From positions 1 to 36,430 of the forward strand of contig JANMZR010000239.1 in NCBI GenBank assembly GCA_031383555.1: a stretch of 36,430 bases of DNA, read 5' to 3'. The notes beneath the pieces are model-generated. The model saw only the letters and a list, made by a program, of their open reading frames with translations, ran no database searches and was not told the origin of the DNA. Of this stretch, positions 14,590-21,074 are shown one piece after another. Both the position numbers and the translations under genes were made by a program. Within the stretch, counting starts at the first letter, position 1. Each line of letters begins with the position of its first letter. The stretch is from JANMZR01 sp031383555. Its GTDB lineage: Bacteria; Bacteroidota; Bacteroidia; Cytophagales; Spirosomataceae.

Positions 14590-15671
14590 TCGATGGGTTT
14601 AATTATGACATCATTTACTGTAATTCCTTCCAATATTTCAACTTTCTGGTAATCTTTCAAACCCGTTTTTACTTTAACTTTTTTCTCTTTTTCGAGCATA
14701 ACAGAATCACCATCCAATAAGTAAATTCTAGGAATAGTGATAACTTCGGATTTTTGTTGAATAATTATATTTGCCTCGCAAGTAAGATTTGGATATAAGG
14801 TTTTGGGTGGTTTTGTAAAAACTGCTTCAATCATAAATGACTTCGTTTTTTCATTCATAATCGGATTAATTTTAATGACCTCGCATTCATATACTTGTCC
14901 TTTATAACTATCCATGTTCAAAGCTATTTTTTGGCCAATTTTCACTCGATTAATATCATATTCATCAACTTGTAATTCCACAAAAAAAACCGTGTTATCA
15001 CCAATAATCGCAACAGGACTTTGCGAATTTACCATTTCGCCTTTTTCTAATAATAATTGGTAAACTTTTCCGTCAATATCACTTTTTATGGTAAAGTCAT
15101 TATTGGTTTTTTGTGATAATTCTAAGTTTTTCTGGGTCTGTTTCTGTTGAAAATTTATTTGTTTTTGAAGTTCAATTAAGCGTAATTTAGCCGCTTGGTA
15201 GTTATTTTTTGATGTATTTGCAGTCAATTCTTTATTGATTAATTCATTATAAGTGCCAACTTGTTGAGCCCAAAGGTTTTGCTGTTTTTGAAGAAACAAA
15301 GCATCATTATCCATCTTAGTTTTGGCTAATTCTATACTTATTTTTAGTTCGGATAACTTTTCAGTATTGGCAGCAAAAGAGGCATAATCTGCCGAAAGTT
15401 TTGCATTCTCTAAGTTTAGTTGTGAAGTAGTATTGACTAATCGAATAATGGGATCTCCTTTTTTTACAATATCGCCCTCAGCTACTAAAACTTTATCAAT
15501 CAAGCCATTAACCAATGAATATACCTTGTATTGGTTTTTACTTTTCACAAGGCCCGAAGCATAAACCGATTCGGTAATACGTTCTTTGACAGGCTGGGTA
15601 GTTTCCTGTTTGTTTTTACAATCATAAAAACATAAGGATAGAAGCAGTATTGTTAGCGTAGTTTTTTTCAA
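14586..15671 (-). CDS. HlyD/MacA-like periplasmic adaptor of the ABC exporter
   Basis: This 361-residue protein starts with TTG 15671 (no in-frame ATG before it) and has a signal peptide LTILLLSLCFYDC that may be lipidated, although the lipobox is not canonical. The half-lipoyl pieces are typical: VNGLIDKVLVAEGDIVKKGD near residue 50, and FTIKSDIDGKVYQLLLEKGE near residue 200. They are separated by a long coiled-coil hairpin (about 80-190). They are followed by beta-barrel and membrane-proximal domains (ELQVDEYDINRVKIGQKIAL). As with MacA, it would form the periplasmic funnel linking the permease to an outer-membrane TolC-type channel, which is not encoded in this window. It is first in the three-gene exporter operon. 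Confidence 0.88.
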   Translation of the reverse strand: MKKTTLTILLLSLCFYDCKNKQETTQPVKERITESVYASGLVKSKNQYKVYSLVNGLIDKVLVAEGDIVKKGDPIIRLVNTTSQLNLENAKLSADYASFAANTEKLSELKISIELAKTKMDNDALFLQKQQNLWAQQVGTYNELINKELTANTSKNNYQAAKLRLIELQKQINFQQKQTQKNLELSQKTNNDFTIKSDIDGKVYQLLLEKGEMVNSQSPVAIIGDNTVFFVELQVDEYDINRVKIGQKIALNMDSYKGQVYECEVIKINPIMNEKTKSFMIEAVFTKPPKTLYPNLTCEANIIIQQKSEVITIPRIYLLDGDSVMLEKEKKVKVKTGLKDYQKVEILEGITVNDVIIKPIE

Positions 15672-15779
15672 TTTAATAATTTGAAGTATTTACAAAAATT
15701 CTATTTTTTTTATTGATTAATTTTAATTTGGTTAAAATATAAATTATGAGGCCTATTGATTGATTTTAAAAATTCAAAA

Positions 15780-16481
15780 CTATAAATTAACACCAAACAT
15801 ATAACCAACTAGTGCTGATAAAACCATTGCAATTGTACCCCAAATAGTAATTCTTAATATAGCTTTTTTTACACTTGAGCCTCCTGTTTTTGCCGCAGTT
15901 GTTCCTAAAATAATTAGAAAAATAGTTGTGAAACTATATAGCCAATATTCCATTCCTTTTACTGGTGCAAAAAGTATTACTAATAGAGGCAATATACCTC
16001 CAACCGTAAATGCAGCTCCAGACGCTATTGCTGCTTGTATTGGGTTGGACTGACTAATCTCGTTTATTCCCAGTTCATCTCTAATATGTGTCCCCAAGGC
16101 ATCTTTTTCTGTCAATTCAATTGCAACTTGATTGGCGGTTTCTTTTTTTAGGCCTCTCTTTTCATAGATTAGCGCTAATATTTTCAATTCGTCTTCAGGC
16201 TTTTCTTTAAGCTCTTTTTTCTCTCTTTCTATGTCTGCTTTTTCTGTGTCAGTTTGAGAACTTACCGAAACATACTCTCCAGCCGCCATTGATAAAGCCC
16301 CCGCAACAAGGCCAGCAACTGTTGCTAGCACAATAGGTTCTCTTGTTGTACTTGCAGCCGCAACACCAATAGCAAGACTTGAAATAGATATTATTCCATC
16401 GTTTGCTCCCAATACAGCGGCTCTTAACCAGTTGCTCCTATGTATGTAATGATTGTCTAAATAATTTTCAATTGTTATCAT
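15780..16481 (-). CDS. VIT1/CCC1 family iron/manganese transporter
   Basis: This 233-residue protein has the VIT1/CCC1 signature RSNWLRAAVLGANDGIISIS at its start, a second helix rich in Gly/Ala (VAGLVAGALSMAAGEYVSVS), and a central cytoplasmic metal-binding segment full of Glu/Lys (EREKKELKEKPEDELKILAL). Three further helices follow. Eukaryotic relatives move Fe2+ or Mn2+ into vacuoles; bacterial ones probably export these ions. The gene lies 44 bp after cbpM on the same strand, so it is likely part of a CbpA-CbpM-VIT1 transcript. The pairing of a DnaJ-like chaperone with a metal exporter fits a stress-induced unit. Confidence 0.9.
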   Translation of the reverse strand: MITIENYLDNHYIHRSNWLRAAVLGANDGIISISSLAIGVAAASTTREPIVLATVAGLVAGALSMAAGEYVSVSSQTDTEKADIEREKKELKEKPEDELKILALIYEKRGLKKETANQVAIELTEKDALGTHIRDELGINEISQSNPIQAAIASGAAFTVGGILPLLVILFAPVKGMEYWLYSFTTIFLIILGTTAAKTGGSSVKKAILRITIWGTIAMVLSALVGYMFGVNL

Positions 16482-16525
16482 TTATTCTCTTTTTGCTGTC
16501 ATTTAAATCACGCCTATTGGTCAAA

Positions 16526-16825
16526 TCAAAAATCATATTCAAATAGGCTTAACTTGTTATTTGCCCTTGCCAATTCCTGTTGTAACGTATTTATTTGGTT
16601 CAACAAATTAGCAATTACTTCTATTCCCTCGATATTAATATTAAGTAAATAGTGAAACTCAATCATTTTTTCTAAATTTTTCAACTGCTCATTTTTTAGG
16701 TACTTATTATTGTCCATTTCGATGAATTCAATAAGACCAATATTATTCAGTCCATCAATAAAGGAAATATCAACTTGATTATAAAGGCAAAAATGTTCAA
16801 TTAGGATTAAATTATCAGTTTCCAT
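16526..16825 (-). CDS. cbpM: CbpM-like chaperone modulator
   Basis: This 99-residue protein has the size and position of CbpM, the small MerR-like inhibitor that binds the J domain of CbpA. It begins METDNLILIEHFCLYNQVD, contains IDGLNNIGLIEFIE and a helical MEKMIEFHYLLNIN-like region, and ends in a coiled coil (NQINTLQQELARANNK). Its start overlaps the 3' end of the cbpA gene by 11 bp, which indicates translational coupling. In E. coli CbpM blocks CbpA co-chaperone and DNA-binding activity; the same role is inferred here from synteny and length. Confidence 0.8.
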   Translation of the reverse strand: METDNLILIEHFCLYNQVDISFIDGLNNIGLIEFIEMDNNKYLKNEQLKNLEKMIEFHYLLNINIEGIEVIANLLNQINTLQQELARANNKLSLFEYDF

Positions 16826-17714
16826 TTCTACTATTTTTTAACTCGGTAAATAATTCTTTTTCTTTGGTAGTAAGATGGGTAGGCAGTTTTATTTGGTAGG
16901 TTATAAACAAATCGCCAAACTCGTTTTCCTTTTTATAAACAGGGAAACCTTTGCCTTTTAGTTTCACTTTTGTACCTGATTGTGTTTCAGGGGCGACATT
17001 TAGTTTAACCTTTCCATCAAATGTATCGGCCAATATTTCGCCACCTAACAAAGCTGTGTACAAATCGATCTCAATATTTGTGTATAAATTACTGCCCTCT
17101 CTTTTGAATTTTGTATTGTTTGTTATTGAAAAGGTAATGTACAAGTCGCCATTTGGGCCACCGTTAAGGCCAGGTTGTCCATGGTTTGCGATTTTTATTA
17201 CCTGCCCATTTTCAATTCCTGCTGGAAAAGTAAGCCTGATATTTTTGCCGTTCACAGCTAGTGTTTGTTGTTGGCTTTTATAGGTATCCTTTAGGTTTAG
17301 GTGTAATTCGGCGTTCAAATCTTGCCCACGAAACTTAGATTGCCTACTACTGTTGCTAGCCTGACCACCGAACATTGACCCAAAGAAATCAGAAAAATCA
17401 CCAGAAAATTGCTCGCCCCCAAATTGACCGCCACCAAATCCTTTTCCGGTATTATTTGATTGCGATTTAGCTTTTTCAAATTCTTCGGCATGCTTCCAAT
17501 CTTTGCCATATTTATCGTATTTTTTTCTTTTTTCACTATCACTTAATACTTCATTGGCCTCATTTATTTCCTTAAATTTCTTTTCAGCCTCTTTGTTATT
17601 CGGGTTTAAGTCAGGGTGGTATTTGCGAGCCAACTTTCGATAAGCACTTTTTATTTCGGCCTCAGTGGCCGCTTTGGGTATTTCTAATATTTTATAATAA
17701 TCGATAAACTCCAT
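16815..17714 (-). CDS. cbpA: CbpA-like DnaJ-family co-chaperone
   Basis: This 299-residue protein has an N-terminal J domain with HPD at 33-35 (ARKYHPDLNP) and a Gly/Phe-rich linker with repeats of GGQFGGEQF around residues 90-115. Two C-terminal beta-sandwich domains for client binding follow (LHLNLKDTYK, VKLNVAPETQSGTKVKLKGK). The Cys-rich zinc-finger domain of DnaJ is absent, so this is a type II, CbpA-like co-chaperone that stimulates DnaK. The gene is first of the run cbpA-cbpM-VIT1. A TGATAAAAATCA palindrome lies at 17858-17869, about 145 bp upstream, but its spacing to the nearest -7-like box differs from that of the other sites. Confidence 0.9.
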   Translation of the reverse strand: MEFIDYYKILEIPKAATEAEIKSAYRKLARKYHPDLNPNNKEAEKKFKEINEANEVLSDSEKRKKYDKYGKDWKHAEEFEKAKSQSNNTGKGFGGGQFGGEQFSGDFSDFFGSMFGGQASNSSRQSKFRGQDLNAELHLNLKDTYKSQQQTLAVNGKNIRLTFPAGIENGQVIKIANHGQPGLNGGPNGDLYITFSITNNTKFKREGSNLYTNIEIDLYTALLGGEILADTFDGKVKLNVAPETQSGTKVKLKGKGFPVYKKENEFGDLFITYQIKLPTHLTTKEKELFTELKNSRNGN

Positions 17715-18116
17715 AGTTTTGTTTTGGTGTAAAAATAAACACTATAAATGATATTAATTGATCAACGTAAGAATTCGATTTTGTGTAGTTTATTTTTATT
17801 TCCATGAAGTTACTCAGTTCTAATTAGGCCAAAAATGAGATTATTACCTACTTTTTATGATAAAAATCAGTATTGCAAAAGATTTAATTTGAAGGGCTAA
17901 TAAAAATCACTTTTTTTCCCCTTTTCAATCATTTAATGTATCCTCACTAGAATTATTTTTCCGGTAAATTTTTTCCTTGTGTTGCTTTCTCATTGCCTAA
18001 TTTTCCTTCATGACATTACCTTATACATAATCTGGGTTTAAATAAGATAATCTAAGTTTCGTTAAAATTTAAAAAATTATAAGGCTTTCATTTTCAACAA
18101 AGTAACAATTTTTTAA
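17715..18116. other. Gene-free stretch with one Crp/Fnr-like operator
   Basis: No credible intact gene is seen here. TGATAAAAATCA at 17858-17869 is a near match to the recurrent palindrome. On the minus strand toward cbpA the best -7-like box is CATTTTTG (17837-17830), with a 20-bp gap instead of 23. The short perfect palindrome TTGATCAA (17758-17765) lies closer to the cbpA start. The right part may contain further remains of the CHAD-type pseudogene, because its minus-strand reading frame continues with plausible but unrecognised residues. Confidence 0.45.
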
Positions 18117-18353
18117 CTATGCTCCGAAACTTTAATTAAACTATTTTATTGAGCTGTAAAAGGTTGCAATTTATCGATATCCTCTTTTTTTAAAGTCCTC
18201 TTCGTACGTAAAAAAAGCCTTCAATTTCTTTTATTCAAGCCTGAATTGGTGAATATCCTCGGCATTGAAATTTGTCACAATTTTATTGAACTTATATAGT
18301 AAGTTATTTATTTGATTCTTTACTATTACTTTGATTTTCTTCTTTTTCATCAT
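18117..18353 (-). pseudogene. Decayed CHAD-domain protein
   Basis: From ATG 18353 the minus strand reads a lysine-rich start, then FNAEDIHQFRLE. It hits a stop at codon 41 (18231-18233) and continues in the same frame with KKLKAFFTYEEDFKKRGYR, a stop at codon 61 (18171-18173), IATFYSSIK, and stops at codons 71, 74 and 79. The sequence E-D-I-H-Q-F-R-x-x-x-K-K-L-x-A-F is the hallmark start of CHAD domains (conserved-histidine alpha-helical proteins that bind polyphosphate). FY-S-I is the next conserved piece. Because the frame is unbroken but has five stops, this is an old, point-mutated pseudogene. It begins 12 bp after the NRAMP-like gene, so it was probably once its operon partner. Remains may extend to about 17930. 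Confidence 0.7.
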
Positions 18354-18364
18354 AATAAAAAGGT

Positions 18365-19630
18365 TTAAATCAATGTAAAATAAAGTAATAAACCAGCGGC
18401 AATGGTCATAATAATTAATGCTGTAAAGCCTAAAATATTTGCGCCTTTGCTATTGGTGTGAATTCCCATAATTGCCTTGTTATTAGAAATATGTAAAATG
18501 ATGGCTATTAAAACTGGGGCTGTAATACCGTATAAAATGGCGGTATAAATAAGTGCTTTTATGGGCGAAATACCAATGTAATTCAGCGAGAGACCCAATA
18601 ATAATGAAACAGCAATAATAATATAAAAGCCTTTTGCTTGGTGAAATTTTTTGTCGAGGCCCTGTTTCCAACCAAATGTTTCTGTGAAAATATAGGAAAG
18701 TGAGCCTGTTAGCACTGGGATTGCGATCAAACCTGTACCAATAATACCAATTGAAAAAAGCAAATAAGCCATGTTGCCAGCCAATGGTTTCAGGGCCAAG
18801 GCTGCCTGTTCCACCGTGTCAATTTGGTGAATTCCTCCCTTGAATAATACTGTGCCAGTGGTAAGAATTATAAAATACATGACAAAACCAGAGAATGTCA
18901 TCCCGAAATCGACGTCTTGCACCATTTCATCAATTATTTTTTTGCCAACAATCAATTTTTTTTTCTTTTGTTTTACTTCTTCCACTTCAACGGATGCCTG
19001 CCAAAAAAACAAATAGGGGGAAATAGTTGTACCCAATATTCCTACCAAAATTGCCAGAAAATCTTTGTTAAAATGGATAGTGGGAATTACTGTTGCTTTT
19101 AGTATTGCAACCAAATCTTGATTATAAAGGAAAGGAACTATAAAATAAACCAGCATTACAATACATAAATATTTGAGTACCGCCACTATTTTTTGATAGG
19201 GTAAAAAAATGATTAAAAATAATAAAAGTAAAGTAAAAAAAACACTAAAAAAAGTAGCATGGATTGATGGAAACAATAAATTACCGACTGCTCCCATACC
19301 TGCAATATCGGCCCCGATATTCATGATAATGGCAGGAAAACTAAATAGTAGCATCAGATATAAAATTGGCCTCGGGTAGTTTTTTTTCAATGTACCAGTA
19401 AGCCCTTGTTCAGTAACAAGGCCTATTCGAGCGCACATTTGTTGAATTGCGGCCATCAACGGAAAAGCAACAACGGCAGTCCAAAGTGTGGCTAAGCCGT
19501 AAGCTGCACCCGCTTGCGAGTAGGTGGCTATGCCTGAGGGGTCGTCGTCACTGGCCCCAGTTATAAGGCCTGGGCCTAAAAGTTTCCAAAATCGGCGTAT
19601 TTTATGGGTAATATTTTTTTTTGAAATCAT
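18365..19630 (-). CDS. NRAMP-family transporter with altered metal-site motifs
   Basis: This 421-residue protein has about eleven helices. The first has GPGLITGASDDDPSGIATYS (19-38), in the place of the canonical DPGN motif, and the sixth has GTTISPYLFFWQAS instead of the canonical A/V-MPH-N/L. So the metal-binding Asn and Met of classical MntH/DMT1 are replaced (DPSG and SPY here). The overall fold and conserved Pro/Gly pattern place it in the NRAMP superfamily, in a divergent bacterial clade. Substrate is therefore uncertain: Mn2+/Fe2+ is the family default, but the loss of the soft Met ligand could allow other divalent ions. It has its own operator-promoter at 19683-19725, and the decayed CHAD gene follows it. 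Confidence 0.82.
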   Translation of the reverse strand: MISKKNITHKIRRFWKLLGPGLITGASDDDPSGIATYSQAGAAYGLATLWTAVVAFPLMAAIQQMCARIGLVTEQGLTGTLKKNYPRPILYLMLLFSFPAIIMNIGADIAGMGAVGNLLFPSIHATFFSVFFTLLLLFLIIFLPYQKIVAVLKYLCIVMLVYFIVPFLYNQDLVAILKATVIPTIHFNKDFLAILVGILGTTISPYLFFWQASVEVEEVKQKKKKLIVGKKIIDEMVQDVDFGMTFSGFVMYFIILTTGTVLFKGGIHQIDTVEQAALALKPLAGNMAYLLFSIGIIGTGLIAIPVLTGSLSYIFTETFGWKQGLDKKFHQAKGFYIIIAVSLLLGLSLNYIGISPIKALIYTAILYGITAPVLIAIILHISNNKAIMGIHTNSKGANILGFTALIIMTIAAGLLLYFTLI

Positions 19631-19682
19631 ATTTCAATTTAATAGTTTGACTTTACAATTAGTATTTTTTTAATACATTAAT

Positions 19683-19725
19683 CGAAATAACTTAATTTTT
19701 ATGAATAGCTTTATGATAAATGTTA
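19683..19725 (-). promoter_or_regulatory. Crp/Fnr-like operator plus weak -7 box for the NRAMP-like gene
   Basis: On the minus strand TAACATTTATCA (19725-19714) is followed after exactly 23 bp by TTATTTCG (19690-19683), two mismatches from TAnnTTTG. The start is predicted near 19677, about 47 nt before the ATG at 19630. The palindrome is one base off the best sites. In the opposite direction, toward the NAD(P)HX dehydratase, TAAAAGTG stands at the same spacing but fits poorly. Confidence 0.45.
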
Positions 19726-19816
19726 GGGGATTAACTGATTCTCCTTATTAAAAGTGAAAGTTATCGTTATTAAATTTAAACTAGCTCATTACAGCCAATA
19801 ATTTTTGATATTTTTT

Positions 19817-20644
19817 ATGGAAAACATTACACAAAATCATATAAAAAGCATCTTAAAACCACGGAAATCCAATTCTAATAAAGGTGATTATGGGCATAGT
19901 TTGCTCATAGTTGGTAGTGAAGGTAAAATGGGTGCGGCTGTAATTGCCGCAAGGGCCTGTTTACGTACAGGAACAGGCTTGCTATCAGTATCAGTTCCAA
20001 AAGATGAAAGGGTAATATTGCAGATAGCCATACCTGAAGCGATGGTAATCATGCGTGAAATAAAGGAGCCTAATTTGAGTAATTTTACCGCCATTGGCAT
20101 TGGAAGTGGCCTTGGGTCGAGTGAAGAGGTTTCGCAAATTCTGAATTATGTAATGATAGTATATACAAAACCGATGGTGCTTGATGCTGATGCACTTAAT
20201 ATTATTTCTGCTAATAAAAATTTGATTGAAAAAATTCCTTCAAATTCAATTTTAACGCCTCACCCCAAAGAATTTGATAGACTTTTTGGCGCTCATGAAA
20301 GTACAGAAAATAGAATAAAAACGGCTATTGAAAAAGCCATAAAGTACAATATTGTAATTGTTTTAAAAGGTCAAAAAACCCTTATTACATACAAAGGAGA
20401 ATCTTTTTTAAATACTACCGGTAATGCTGGACTAGCAAAAGGAGGCTCTGGGGATGCGCTTACAGGTATCATAACTGCCCTGCTCTCACAAGGTTATGAG
20501 CCGTTTGATGCCGCAAAAATTGCAGTTTACCTCCATGGTTTAGCTGCAGATTTAGCTTTAGAAAAACAAAGCTTGGAAAGCATGTTAATTACCGATGTAA
20601 TTGAGTGTTTGGGGGCTGCTTTTAAGAAAGTTTTAGGTAAATAA
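19817..20644 (+). CDS. nnrD: ADP/ATP-dependent NAD(P)H-hydrate dehydratase
   Basis: From ATG 19817 (a TTG at 19805 would add four residues) the protein has 275 residues. It is the stand-alone dehydratase domain that repairs hydrated NADH and NADPH using ADP or ATP. Motifs: GDYGHSLLIVGSEGKMGAAV near the N-terminus, DADALNIIS, LTPHPKEFDRLFG (substrate-binding loop), IVVLKGQKTLI and NAGLAKGGSGDALTGIITAL, which holds the catalytic Asp of the ribokinase-like fold. The epimerase half that is fused in E. coli Nnr is absent, so it would have to be encoded elsewhere. The gene converges on the YtxH gene, with 10 bp between stops. Confidence 0.9.
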   Translation: MENITQNHIKSILKPRKSNSNKGDYGHSLLIVGSEGKMGAAVIAARACLRTGTGLLSVSVPKDERVILQIAIPEAMVIMREIKEPNLSNFTAIGIGSGLGSSEEVSQILNYVMIVYTKPMVLDADALNIISANKNLIEKIPSNSILTPHPKEFDRLFGAHESTENRIKTAIEKAIKYNIVIVLKGQKTLITYKGESFLNTTGNAGLAKGGSGDALTGIITALLSQGYEPFDAAKIAVYLHGLAADLALEKQSLESMLITDVIECLGAAFKKVLGK

Positions 20645-20654
20645 AATAATTGAA

Positions 20655-20930
20655 TTATTCCGTAATTTCTTTGCCGAATTTATTAGTTTTACCCATTACT
20701 TTTTCGGTAATATCATCTTTTAAATCAACCAACTTTTCTACTAAATTTTCTTTCATTGTATCAATTTTTACCCTACCTTGATTTACTAAATCTTCAGCTA
20801 TTTTTTTTCCTTCATGACCTAGTTTTTTTATAGTTTCTGTACCTTTGTCGGGTGCAATTAAAACGCCCAGAACAGTACCTATTGCCAAGCCTGCGGCAGT
20901 TCCTACGATTATTTTTCCTGTATTTTGCAT
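20655..20930 (-). CDS. YtxH-domain protein
   Basis: Start ATG 20930 gives 91 residues (a TTG at 20948 would add six). The N-terminal helix GKIIVGTAAGLAIGTVLGVL followed by IAPDKGTETIKK is the classic YtxH/gas-vesicle-GvpP-like signature, a Gly/Ala-rich membrane-associating helix before 'AP-x-x-G'. An amphipathic helical tail rich in Lys/Glu follows (LVNQGRVKIDTMKENLVEKL). YtxH proteins are induced by general stress in other bacteria; their biochemical role is unclear. An operator at 20998-21009 with a -7 box 23 bp on gives a 32-nt leader, so it is a likely member of the shared regulon. Confidence 0.82.
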   Translation of the reverse strand: MQNTGKIIVGTAAGLAIGTVLGVLIAPDKGTETIKKLGHEGKKIAEDLVNQGRVKIDTMKENLVEKLVDLKDDITEKVMGKTNKFGKEITE

Positions 20931-20966
20931 GACAATTATATATTTCAAAAAATTTAATTTAATGCC

Positions 20967-21009
20967 TAAAATTATTAGTTAATTCACTATAAATGAATGA
21001 CATTTATCA
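20967..21009 (-). promoter_or_regulatory. Crp/Fnr-like operator plus -7 box for the YtxH gene
   Basis: On the minus strand the palindrome TGATAAATGTCA (21009-20998) is followed after exactly 23 bp by TAATTTTA (20974-20967), one mismatch from TAnnTTTG. The start is predicted near 20962, 32 nt before ATG 20930. The reverse complement of the palindrome is TGACATTTATCA, identical to the sites at 4743 and 7106. Confidence 0.55.
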
Positions 21010-21074
21010 ATTTTTCGAATGATATTTGTGAAATAGTAAATTGGGAAATACATATCCGAAGCTTACCTAATCAA

